Under the pieces are notes generated by a model. It saw nothing but the letters and a program-made list of their open reading frames with translations, was not told the DNA's origin and searched no databases. Of a stretch of DNA of 64,000 bases, positions 55,510 to 63,642 are shown piece after piece. The DNA is taken from assembly GCF_004526235.1 (NCBI RefSeq), contig NZ_CP038159.1, positions 930,001 through 994,000 of the forward strand. Direction: 5' to 3'. A program made the translations under genes and the position numbers. This DNA comes from Sphingobacterium sp. CZ-2. GTDB lineage: Bacteria; Bacteroidota; Bacteroidia; Sphingobacteriales; Sphingobacteriaceae. Each line of letters begins with the position of its first letter. The first letter of the stretch is position 1.

Positions 55510-56910
55510 ATGGCCTTACTAACAACTAATTTTATCCTTCGTACTGATAAAATGAATAAGCTTGGTGAAAGTCCAATATTATTCACTATTTCAGTAGCAG
55601 GAAATAGAAAGAAAATATCAACCGGCATAAATATTCTACCTGAATATTGGAATGACCAATTAAAACAGATAATATATTTAAATCGAAAAACTGCAAAGAT
55701 TTTATTTCCAGATCGTGTATTTGAAAATTTATTAAATGAGGATGAGGTAGCCGAATTCAACAACCAACTTAATGACTTGGTTAAGCAAGCAAATGAAACT
55801 GCTCAAAGATTTTATTTGGATAGGAAGTCATTTACAGTTTCTGATATTGCATCTGAAATTTCTATTTTAAAAAGAGTTCTTTCTAAAAAAGAGGAACCCA
55901 ATAAATTTCTTTTTGATTTTATTGATAGATATATTAGGGAGAATGAAGATAAAAGACAAAAAGGCAGTCTAACGGTTTACAAATCATTAAAGAAACATCT
56001 CCAAGATTTTCAGGATTTCACAAAGGTTAAGATAAAATTTGAATCGATTAACTACAGTTTTTTTGATAGCTTTCAAACCTTTCTAATCAACAAAAGAATG
56101 GTAGTGTCTGGAGAAGAAAGAGGCTTAAGTAATACCACAATAGCGAAGCAGCTTTCTACTTTAAAAACATTTTTAGGATATGCCCAGAAATTTGATATAC
56201 CAGTTAGCGACAGCTTTAGGAAGTTTTCTATTGAAAGAGAAGAATTGCCAGTAATTTCTTTGACCGAAAATGAGTTTTTAACTCTTTTTAATATTGATTT
56301 TTCGAATTTGCCTAATAAAATAGCTTCTTATCAGAATCCAGAAGAATTCATATTATCAGCTACACTTAATAAGGTCCGGGATATCTTTTGTTTTGGTTGC
56401 TCCACTGGGTTAAGATATTCGGATCTTTCAGCTTTAAAATGGACGAATGTTAAAGGTAATGAATTAAGATTAACTGTTACAAAAACGAAAAGACCTCTTA
56501 GGATACCTTTAAATGGGTATTCATCAGAAATATTGAAGCGGTATGAGGATAAATTATATCCATTACCAAAACTTAGTAGTCAAAAGTTCAACAAGTATAT
56601 AAAAGAGCTTTGTCTTTTTGCAGAAATAAATGAAGAAGTAGAAATTATTCGTTACAAGGGAGCTAAGAAGGTTGAAAAAATATTTCCAAAATATAAATTG
56701 ATATCAGCACATACGGCGAGAAAGACTTTTTGTACCCTTTCCCTGGAAAGAGGTATGTCGGCTGAACAAGTCATGAAGATCAGTGGGCATAAAGATTATA
56801 GATCGTTCCAGAGATACGTAAATATAAGTGAAAATATAAAGCGAAAGGCAATGCAAGATGCTTGGGGTAATCCAATATCATTCTTAAAGAAAGTTTCAGG
56901 GGGTGAATGA
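55510..56910 (+). CDS. Tyrosine recombinase (site-specific integrase)
   Basis: A 466-residue integrase. The N-terminal arm-binding domain (residues 1-110), core-binding SAM-like domain (about 130-235) and catalytic domain have the active-site set Arg302 (TGLRYSDL), His401-Arg404 (SAHTARKTF), His427 (SGHKDY) and Tyr436 (RSFQRYVNI). The bound site is probably the tRNA 3' end at 55311-55334. The downstream gene overlaps its stop (ATGATGA). It marks the left end of a prophage or similar element. Confidence 0.96.
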
Positions 56911-57656
56911 TGAAAAAGAAAATAAGCTACTCAAAACATAGAAGTTTAACGGATGTTCTTACAGATAACGAAATTGCCGAAATAAGTTGTTATTACTATG
57001 ATTTTAAGCTGCAGAAGTCACTAAGAAATACAAATAGAGCTTTAGTATTCTTTAATACAGCTAGTGAAATTTTAGAACTATTATACGCAAATGTTTATGA
57101 AAGGGATTCTTTAGAATTGTTTCTAAAAAATGAATATTTTGATAAAATCCCGGATTATATCGATAGATCGTTAATATTTAGTTATGTAAACGCACTCATT
57201 AATAATGAATATTTCACCGATATTTCTATTGGAGTTAAACATTCAATTAATTCTTTAACATTATATCTAGTATCATACTATTCAAATGTGACCCAAAAGA
57301 GAGAAGTGAGTATTTCTAATCTATTTAGAGATCCGTATGCCAAGGATTTTAAAAGCTTTTTAAAAATTCTCAATAAACCTAACTTAGATATTAATTTTAT
57401 AGATGATGGTTTTAAATGGTTAAATGGTCATGGGGCTAACGTTGCATTAAAAGTGTACTATACTGCGCTTATGGAAGAAAAAATACTTAAGGAACGAACT
57501 AAGGCAACTCAGTTTTTTAATGGTTGTAAGGCATTTTTTAATGAAGGTGATAAAATAGGTCTATCAAATCAAAAATTAATAAATTTTAATACATCCTCTA
57601 ACAAATATTTAGACATCTTCAAGTCCTTAATTAAGGATGTAAAAAATAACATTTAG
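56907..57656 (+). CDS. Hypothetical protein of the integrase operon
   Basis: A 249-residue protein with Lys/Asn/Ile-rich composition, no signal peptide and mostly helical segments ([24 protein letters not shown]). It starts inside the integrase stop codon region by 4 bp, so translation is coupled. No family recognised. A terminator follows. Confidence 0.72.
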
Positions 57657-57678
57657 CTATTTTAAAATTACTCATTGC

Positions 57679-57708
57679 GCCTCAAATAAAATTTGAGGCT
57701 TTTTTTTG
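57679..57708 (+). terminator. Rho-independent terminator
   Basis: A 9-bp perfect stem (GCCTCAAAT at 57679-57687, ATTTGAGGC at 57691-57699) with a 3-nt loop and a long T-run ends the integrase unit. Confidence 0.88.
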
Positions 57709-57715
57709 ATGTAAA

Positions 57716-57731
57716 TTACGCATTTGCGTAA
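57716..57731. promoter_or_regulatory. Candidate operator palindrome in the prophage control region
   Basis: TTACGCATTTGCGTAA is a perfect 7-bp palindrome around TT. Half-sites recur at 57744-57750 (GCGTAAT) and 57841-57853 (TTGCGTAAATGCA), all before the excisionase-like gene at 57915. The repeated GCGTAA unit suggests binding of a phage regulator. Confidence 0.5.
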
Positions 57732-57914
57732 AAGCAAAAAAAAGCGTAATGTATTTATTTGTATTTGAAAATCTCTAAATCAATCCGCCACTTAGTATCT
57801 AATTGTATCTAAACATATTTTTACCTATCAAGTTATTCTATTGCGTAAATGCATATAATAATGGTCTTTATTAGCCTTTTATTTGCTTTATAGTTCAAAC
57901 TCAAAAAGAATGTC

Positions 57915-58118
57915 ATGAAAAAAAATTTAGATCCTAACAGGGAGTTAGTTAAAGCAGAAGACGTTTGTTCTCATTTCAAAATAAGCAATTCAACACTTCA
58001 GCGAATGAAAAAGTCTGGTTCAATACCATTTGTAAAGTATGGAAAAACGTATCGATTTAATATTGACGAAGTCCAGCAAGCTCTTTTTAAACAGGGAAGA
58101 AAGAGGGCATTTAATTAA
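57915..58118 (+). CDS. Excisionase-like helix-turn-helix protein
   Basis: A 67-residue protein with a single MerR/excisionase-type helix-turn-helix: LVKAEDVCSHFKISNSTLQRMKKSGSIPFVKYGKTYRFNIDEV. The wing KYGKTYRF and small size fit Xis or DNA-binding regulators of integrative elements. The upstream region has repeated GCGTAA sites that it may bind. Confidence 0.85.
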   Translation: MKKNLDPNRELVKAEDVCSHFKISNSTLQRMKKSGSIPFVKYGKTYRFNIDEVQQALFKQGRKRAFN

Positions 58119-58153
58119 TTGAAGATATCATAAAAATTGAAAAGGAGGTAGCA

Positions 58154-58462
58154 ATGAAACGTCGAAATATCACAACCACCCCCAGGGAGTTAGCCAAATA
58201 TAATCAAATTATTTCAAGAAAGTACTTCAAACAGAAGTTGAGCGTGCTCAGGTTTTTGAAAGAAAGCGAAACCCCTCAATGTATGAGACAGATCGAGGCA
58301 GCAACCTCGGTACCTGTGTATACCATCTGCAGAATCATAAGACATTTTGAAAAAGCTGGAGTTATTGAAAATAAATATGATGGGAAATCTCAATTGTCCG
58401 GTTTCCCTAGCGTTCACCATTATGGATTATCTGATAAGAGGAAAGGGAATTTCAATGTATAG
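58154..58462 (+). CDS. Small winged-helix protein
   Basis: A 102-residue basic protein with a winged-helix pattern (LSVLRFLKESETPQCMRQIEAATSVPVYTICRIIRHFEKAGVIENKYDGK). It probably binds DNA. The start ATG has a perfect Shine-Dalgarno (AAAGGAGG, 58141-58148, 5 nt before it), unusual for this host phylum. It overlaps the next gene by 8 bp. Confidence 0.75.
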   Translation: MKRRNITTTPRELAKYNQIISRKYFKQKLSVLRFLKESETPQCMRQIEAATSVPVYTICRIIRHFEKAGVIENKYDGKSQLSGFPSVHHYGLSDKRKGNFNV

Positions 58463-58760
58463 CGAAACTTTCCTTAAGGAAGCAATCAAAGGTAATATTG
58501 AGGTGATTGATTATGAAGATGATTCTATCAAGATTTGCCATTACATTTTACGATTTGGTACCGAATTGCACTCAATAACCTTTAAAGCTTCAGGTAAAAC
58601 CATGATCAATATGGAGCCACAAATCAAATCAATGGGTTATAAGAGCATCCTGGAATTCTTTCATAAAAATCCAAGTGCAGTCAATCCCTGGTTAGACGGT
58701 AAGAATGAAGGAAAGGTATTTATTTCTTCTTTAAAAATTGACAACCATGGATTACAATAG
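58455..58760 (+). CDS. Small prophage protein (paralogue of the next gene)
   Basis: A 101-residue protein from the internal ATG at 58455, chosen over an upstream ATG at 58347 because that one would overlap most of the winged-helix gene. The core MGYKSILEFFHKNPSAVNPWLDGKNEGKVFISS is repeated with changes in the next gene (QGYSSLKEYLYKFPSMVNYVLDGLNQGYLFID). Function unknown. Confidence 0.72.
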   Translation: MYSETFLKEAIKGNIEVIDYEDDSIKICHYILRFGTELHSITFKASGKTMINMEPQIKSMGYKSILEFFHKNPSAVNPWLDGKNEGKVFISSLKIDNHGLQ

Positions 58761-59076
58761 ATTCAGGGACCAATTAGACAGCGCCACAAGACGGGAATTT
58801 GATTTTGAAATGATTATGTCAAAATTGAGCTTCATGGGACACGATGAAAGATTCGTTTACTACGAAAGCATCCTAACGACTGGTTTTACAACTTATGGAA
58901 GAATGGATAAGTCCACTAAAGTTGTTGAGTTGGATATTATTAAAACTATCAGAGCTCAAGGCTATTCCAGCTTGAAGGAATATCTATATAAATTTCCAAG
59001 CATGGTTAATTATGTTCTTGATGGACTAAATCAGGGATACTTATTTATAGACAGGAAAGGGATGAAAAATGAGTGA
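58747..59076 (+). CDS. Small prophage protein (paralogue of the previous gene)
   Basis: A 109-residue protein from the ATG at 58747; a TTG at 58738 is a longer alternative. It shares the C-terminal pattern GYxS-x2-E-x2-x2-P-x2-VN-x2-LDG-x-N-x-G-x2-FI with the previous gene, so the pair arose by duplication. It overlaps the previous gene by 14 bp and the next by 8 bp. Function unknown. Confidence 0.72.
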   Translation: MDYNRFRDQLDSATRREFDFEMIMSKLSFMGHDERFVYYESILTTGFTTYGRMDKSTKVVELDIIKTIRAQGYSSLKEYLYKFPSMVNYVLDGLNQGYLFIDRKGMKNE

Positions 59077-59845
59077 GTTAAATAGCTATAAATTATCTCG
59101 TGATTGGTTTGATTTTGTTCACCTAAATCCGGACAAAGTTACGGGAAACCATACAGCTCTATACATGTGGCTAGTGGAATTAAATAATAGATTACAATGG
59201 CGAGAAAAATTCAACATCACTACTCGTGAATGCATGGATGGCATGTCTGCAAAAAGTAGAAATACTTATTCAAAATGTCTCCAAGAATTAATTGATTGGG
59301 GTTTTGTGATAATGCTGGTAAAAAGTCATAACCAGCACCAATGTAATGTAATTAGCTTGCTCAAAAATTGTGCAAGCACTGATACAAGCACTGATACAAG
59401 CACAGTAGCAACCACTGTAGCAATCACTCATACTATTCATAAAACAAAGAAACAACCAAAATCAATCAAACTAAGTAAAGAGGAATTTTCTAAAAGCTTG
59501 ATAAAGGAGGGTGCAGACCCTCAACATGTAAATGATTGGATTGCGGCTTTAGAAGAAAAAACAGTTTCTTTTACTTTTTCCTTCCTTGAGGGATTTAAGG
59601 AAAAATGCATAAACCAAAATTATCCTATCCCATTAGCTGTAAAAAAATGTGCTCAATTCCAATGGAAATCTTTTGATAAAGATTGGCTAAAAGAAGAATC
59701 TAAAATCAAAGAAGGTATGATTGATTTGGGTGATGGAATTTTTTTATCTCTATCTGATATCAAACAAATGCCAATTTCTGATAGGGAAACATTATACAAA
59801 AAAGGTTTAATAGACAAAAAGCTTGCTAATATTCCAGGATTATGA
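59069..59845 (+). CDS. Phage replication protein with helix-turn-helix (O-like)
   Basis: A 258-residue protein with an N-terminal winged-helix region (LYMWLVELNNRLQWREKFNITTRECMDGMSAKSRNTYSKCLQELIDWGFVIML) as in phage replication initiators, a low-complexity Thr/Ser stretch (about 102-120) and a DnaD-like or helicase-contacting C-terminal part. It overlaps dnaB by 4 bp (ATGA), as in lambda O-P or phage-type initiator-helicase pairs. The middle of the gene carries 12-bp direct repeats that could be origin iterons. Confidence 0.75.
   Translation: MSELNSYKLSRDWFDFVHLNPDKVTGNHTALYMWLVELNNRLQWREKFNITTRECMDGMSAKSRNTYSKCLQELIDWGFVIMLVKSHNQHQCNVISLLKNCASTDTSTDTSTVATTVAITHTIHKTKKQPKSIKLSKEEFSKSLIKEGADPQHVNDWIAALEEKTVSFTFSFLEGFKEKCINQNYPIPLAVKKCAQFQWKSFDKDWLKEESKIKEGMIDLGDGIFLSLSDIKQMPISDRETLYKKGLIDKKLANIPGL
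59373..59408 (+). repeat. Three 12-bp direct repeats inside the replication gene (candidate origin iterons)
   Basis: CAAGCACTGATA occurs exactly at 59373-59384 and 59385-59396, and again in changed form (CAAGCACAGTAG) at 59397-59408. They encode part of the Ser/Thr linker. In lambda the origin iterons also lie inside the initiator gene O. Confidence 0.6.
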
Positions 59846-61197
59846 TAAAAGAAACATTACAGGCCCTAGTTATTGAAGAAATCGTATTAGGCTCACTTTT
59901 CGAAAGACAAGCCCTTGAAAACGTAATTGACAAAATTTCAATTGATGCATTTACCACGCCGGTTAATCAATCAATTTTCCGGGCAATTAGAACTTTATAC
60001 ACGTCCTCTTTGGGAGTGGATCTTGCTTCTGTAAGCAACCAAATTGAAAAGAACGGAGATAAGAAACTTTTTGGAAATGATTCAATCCCATTTAGATTAA
60101 CCGGTTTGTTAGATAGAATTGTCAATACGATCAATATTGAGCAACATATTCACATCCTTAAGGAGTTTCAAATCAAAAGAGAGTCGATTAAATCAGCAAA
60201 TCAACTGATCAGGGATTGCTATGATCCTACGAAGGATGTATTTGAGGTAATTGGCGCATTCAGAACGAACAATGACCATCTTTTGCATGAAGCTCTAACC
60301 AAACCGGAAACAAGCCAACTGGAAGCAGTAAACGAGGCTTTTAAGCAAATTGAAGAAAACGCACTTAAAGCAAAGAATGGATTAACAGGAATACCATCGC
60401 TAATAGATGATCTTGATTCAATAACCGGCGGGTGGCAAAATACTGACCTTATCGTTTTGGCTGCAAGGTCAGCAATGGGTAAGACATCATTAGCATTGAC
60501 TTTGACCAATAACGCTGCAGTTTCTGGCTATAGCGTTGCATTCTTTTCGTTGGAGATGGCAAAAAATCAAATTCTATCAAAACTTTTTTCAATTAACAGC
60601 CAAGTTCCATTTGAAAACATTCGAAAAGGTAAAATGACCTCTGAAGATTGGTCTCAACTTAATTTCTGTATGGATGATATTTCTCAATTGCCTATCGTTT
60701 GGGACGATGCTAAAATGGGTATAACTGAACTTATAGCAAAAGCTAAGCGCATTAAACGAAAATATGACACCAAACTTTTTGTAATTGATTACTTACAACA
60801 TATTAGTAGTGTAGCACATTCAAATACAATTACAAGGGATCGCGAGATAGGTCAATGGACTCAAGCGCTTAAAAACCTAGCTAAAGAATTGAACGTGCCA
60901 ATCATTGTTTTGAGCCAACTGAGCAGGAATGTTGAAAATAGAGCCGACAAAAGGCCTATGCTTTCAGATTTAAGGGAATCAGGATCAATTGAGCAAGATG
61001 CCGACATGGTACTTTTCCTTTATCGACCTGAATACTACAAGATAGAAACGGATATTCTGGGCAATTCTACAGATGGCAGAGCGGAGATCATAATCGCAAA
61101 GCACCGAAACGGAAGATGTGATACCGTCTCTGCAATATTTGATAAGAATACAACCGGTTTCACCAGTATTACTGAAGAATTTTACAACAATATTTAA
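59842..61197 (+). CDS. dnaB: Replicative DNA helicase
   Basis: A 451-residue DnaB-family hexameric 5'-3' helicase. The N-terminal domain (LVIEEIVLGSLFERQALENVIDKI) is shorter than in host DnaB, followed by a RecA-like ATPase with Walker A ARSAMGKTS (208-216), Walker B (LFVIDYLQHIS) and VLSQLSRNVENRADKRPMLSDLRESGSIEQDADMVLFLYR. It probably loads at the origin with the upstream O-like protein to replicate the prophage. Confidence 0.95.
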   Translation: MIKETLQALVIEEIVLGSLFERQALENVIDKISIDAFTTPVNQSIFRAIRTLYTSSLGVDLASVSNQIEKNGDKKLFGNDSIPFRLTGLLDRIVNTINIEQHIHILKEFQIKRESIKSANQLIRDCYDPTKDVFEVIGAFRTNNDHLLHEALTKPETSQLEAVNEAFKQIEENALKAKNGLTGIPSLIDDLDSITGGWQNTDLIVLAARSAMGKTSLALTLTNNAAVSGYSVAFFSLEMAKNQILSKLFSINSQVPFENIRKGKMTSEDWSQLNFCMDDISQLPIVWDDAKMGITELIAKAKRIKRKYDTKLFVIDYLQHISSVAHSNTITRDREIGQWTQALKNLAKELNVPIIVLSQLSRNVENRADKRPMLSDLRESGSIEQDADMVLFLYRPEYYKIETDILGNSTDGRAEIIIAKHRNGRCDTVSAIFDKNTTGFTSITEEFYNNI

Positions 61198-61208
61198 ATA
61201 AAAATGCA

Positions 61209-61388
61209 ATGGAAAAAGAAGAATTAGAAAACGAAAAACGAGAATTAGAATCTCGCTTAAAAGAAATTGATTTAGAAATGAAAGGGATGTCACGTCCAGC
61301 ATTAGATGTACTCAACGGGCTTAAAAAGCAACAAGAGGCTAGAGACAGACAAAACACACAATATAAAGCACAAAGTAAAAAATATTAA
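61209..61388 (+). CDS. Small coiled-coil prophage protein
   Basis: A 59-residue protein, mostly charged coiled coil (MEKEELENEKRELESRLKEI) with a Gln/Lys-rich tail. The short frame fills the gap between dnaB and the next gene and is followed 5 bp later by another start, so it is probably real. Function unknown. Confidence 0.55.
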   Translation: MEKEELENEKRELESRLKEIDLEMKGMSRPALDVLNGLKKQQEARDRQNTQYKAQSKKY

Positions 61389-61393
61389 TACGT

Positions 61394-62107
61394 ATGGCAC
61401 AGAAACTAAAAAGTAAGATGGTTTATTATCACTCACAAAGTGAAAATATTTTCAGGGAAAGAATGCCACAAATAGCAATATTGGTGAACTCAATGAAACC
61501 ACATTTGCAAAGGCTCGGATTTTTAAATGGAGATAAGTTCACTAAAATTGCCAAGAATATTCTTGAAAACAAGTATTCTTTAATTGACGATATGATTACT
61601 GATCAAGTTAAAAAGAACGGTGGAAATATCGAATATGTCGAAAATCAAATCAGGAAAGACCTCGAGGAAAAAAAGCGTCAACTAGTATCTTTAGTAGATG
61701 TAATCAATTCAAAAATTGAATCACAAAGAGATATGGGTTTACAAAGGCCTAGTGGCCGTACAATAGATTATAATCAATGCCTCTCTCAAAATTTTCTTTC
61801 TATCGACGAAATAAACGACGTCTTTCTAGTGGATGAACAATCTGTTATTAATGTTAAGTCAAGATTTGAAATCCATTTAGAAGGAGATGGCCTAAGACTC
61901 TTTGAAGAATTATGTAGCGTGGCGGACATCTTAAACTCGATAATTGAGCGAGTAAAAAAGATGGGGGTCGATACCTTCTATTTCTCTCCACTGGATTTAT
62001 TGATAAGTGATATGAATCAAAAAGACTTTAAAGTTGATTCATTAGAAATCTATTCGCTGTTAGTGAAATATGGTGAATTAGTACCGGTTTGGGAACAAGA
62101 AAATTAA
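61394..62107 (+). CDS. Hypothetical prophage protein
   Basis: A 237-residue helical protein with no recognised family (MVYYHSQSENIFRERMPQI; later VDTFYFSPLDLLISDMNQKDF). It lies between the replication and tail-type genes. No signal peptide. Function unknown. Confidence 0.65.
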   Translation: MAQKLKSKMVYYHSQSENIFRERMPQIAILVNSMKPHLQRLGFLNGDKFTKIAKNILENKYSLIDDMITDQVKKNGGNIEYVENQIRKDLEEKKRQLVSLVDVINSKIESQRDMGLQRPSGRTIDYNQCLSQNFLSIDEINDVFLVDEQSVINVKSRFEIHLEGDGLRLFEELCSVADILNSIIERVKKMGVDTFYFSPLDLLISDMNQKDFKVDSLEIYSLLVKYGELVPVWEQEN

Positions 62108-62113
62108 AAGAAC

Positions 62114-62593
62114 ATGGAAAAAGTAGACATAATCGAAATAAAGAAACCTGAAGTAATTTCTATTCTTACTATCGACAGGCCATTGAAAAGGTCATTGATC
62201 GACTATATCCTTCGACGGGAACCGAAAATAAAAAAGGAAAGCTTTGAAATTACCTCAACAAAATTGGGTGTTAGGATCAGATACGCCCAGATCATGAGAA
62301 AGATGGATAGCTTTACCATGTCCGAATCAGTAGACATGATGTCCCTAGGTTTATTTCTTTCTTCTGAGCACGTTGAAAACCTTGTTTATGCGATGGCGGT
62401 ACTGGTTGTAAACGATCCGTTCAAATCACCTCCAAAATGGCTTTGCGAGCAACTAAAAAAAATGAATGAAGTAGAATTCAATCTATTAAAGGATGTTCTG
62501 TTAAAGGCCTTGGATATGCCTTCATTCATTCAATCTATTGTCATTTTAAAAGGGTTAGGATTAACCTATGAAGAAAATGGAGATTCAGAATAG
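62114..62593 (+). CDS. Hypothetical prophage protein, tail-assembly-chaperone position
   Basis: A 159-residue protein (SILTIDRPLKRSLIDYILRREPKIKKESFEI; DLLKALDMPSFIQSIVILKGLGLTYEENGD) of the size and position of phage tail assembly chaperones, just before a neighbour that overlaps it by 26 bp. The family is not recognised. The overlap is explained by an in-sequence ATG restart rather than a slippery site. Confidence 0.6.
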   Translation: MEKVDIIEIKKPEVISILTIDRPLKRSLIDYILRREPKIKKESFEITSTKLGVRIRYAQIMRKMDSFTMSESVDMMSLGLFLSSEHVENLVYAMAVLVVNDPFKSPPKWLCEQLKKMNEVEFNLLKDVLLKALDMPSFIQSIVILKGLGLTYEENGDSE

Positions 62594-63212
62594 CAAATAT
62601 TTGAATATGAGGTTAGCCTTTGGCGTTCTGTCAGAGGCTAAGACCTCAATTATTATGGATGATATGGAGATAGTCTTTTCTCCACCTAGTTTTGGATCCT
62701 ATTTATTGTTCACTAGGGAATTAGGTAATATGGAAAATCTTGTTTTTGATCTCAATGATTTGGATCTTTTATATAAACCCTTATCAATAATTTTTTTTGG
62801 TAAAAATGTTATTCCAGATTGGTTCAATACCTTTCTCATGAACCTAACTAATGCTGACCTTCTAAGGATCATCCACCTTGTTAAGAATTCTGTTGTAATT
62901 GATGAAATATACTCAATGTACGGACTGGATAAAATCAAGGCGTCCTCTGACGATTTGGATAAATCACCTAAGAAGAAATTTTGGGCAGGTAGTAGGAAGA
63001 TCAATTATTGGGAGATGATGGGCAATGTTGTTAAGTTCTGGGGGATTTCATTCAACGAGGTAATTTGGGGTTTATCCTATCAGAACATTCTATTGATGAA
63101 CATGAGCATTCCAAAATTTGACAAGGAAGGCAACAAGATTGAAGCAGGTGGAGAGCTTACCGGAATGCAGTTTTTGCAAAACTTGAAAGCAAAAAAAGAT
63201 GCAAGCAAATGA
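62568..63212 (+). CDS. Hypothetical prophage protein
   Basis: A 214-residue protein with a C-terminal part of mostly helical hydrophobic segments (GNVVKFWGISFNEVIWGLSYQNILLMNMSIPKFD), which could contact the tape measure or membrane. The start ATG overlaps the preceding gene and is followed by another ATG (MKKME), so reinitiation is likely. Function unknown. Confidence 0.62.
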   Translation: MKKMEIQNSKYLNMRLAFGVLSEAKTSIIMDDMEIVFSPPSFGSYLLFTRELGNMENLVFDLNDLDLLYKPLSIIFFGKNVIPDWFNTFLMNLTNADLLRIIHLVKNSVVIDEIYSMYGLDKIKASSDDLDKSPKKKFWAGSRKINYWEMMGNVVKFWGISFNEVIWGLSYQNILLMNMSIPKFDKEGNKIEAGGELTGMQFLQNLKAKKDASK

Positions 63213-63637
63213 TCAATTTAAAGATTAAAAATGAAAATCAGATTTTAAAAGTACTCAAGCAGAAAACTGAAAAAGTAATTGAAGAAGCAGCTGAAAAACT
63301 TTTCCAAATGGGCCAGTCAACAATTAAGGATGCTAGGGACAATGCTAAGTTCATGAATCACACCAATAACCTTAGAAGCTCTTTAGGTGTAGCTGTTTCG
63401 CTTAACGGCAAGATCCTCAAATCAGACTTTGAACTTGTCGGTGATGGGAAAAAAGGAGATGGTTCAGATGGTTATGCTAAAGCTGAAAAACTGATAAATG
63501 AAAGAGTTGAAGAATATAAGGATAAGCTATTGCTGATTCTTGTAGCTGGTGAAGATTATGCAATGTATGTAGAGAATAGAGCAAACAAGTCAGTTCTTAC
63601 AACATTTGCGAGACAATTAATAAAGAAATTAAAATAG
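63209..63637 (+). CDS. HK97 gp10-like minor structural protein
   Basis: A 142-residue protein with the gp10/neck-type layout: a long N-terminal helix (EEAAEKLFQMGQSTIKDARDNAKF), TNNLRSSLGVAV like the TGxLRxSI motif, and a C-terminal AGEDYAMYVEN strand resembling the family's YAxYVExGT ending. It overlaps the previous gene by 4 bp and lies just before the tape-measure start. The family assignment is moderate. Confidence 0.65.
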   Translation: MINLKIKNENQILKVLKQKTEKVIEEAAEKLFQMGQSTIKDARDNAKFMNHTNNLRSSLGVAVSLNGKILKSDFELVGDGKKGDGSDGYAKAEKLINERVEEYKDKLLLILVAGEDYAMYVENRANKSVLTTFARQLIKKLK

Positions 63638-63642
63638 ATAGA

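Noticed and set aside
58347..58454. Longer form of the 101-aa phage gene starting at 58347
   Set aside because: It would overlap most of the winged-helix gene, which has a perfect Shine-Dalgarno; the internal ATG at 58455 gives the normal 8-bp overlap.
62568..62593. Programmed frameshift between the two overlapping genes at a tail-chaperone position
   Set aside because: The frames differ by +1 (or -2), not the usual -1, and I see no slippery heptamer before the stop. The second gene starts with its own ATG in the overlap, so translational coupling is simpler.
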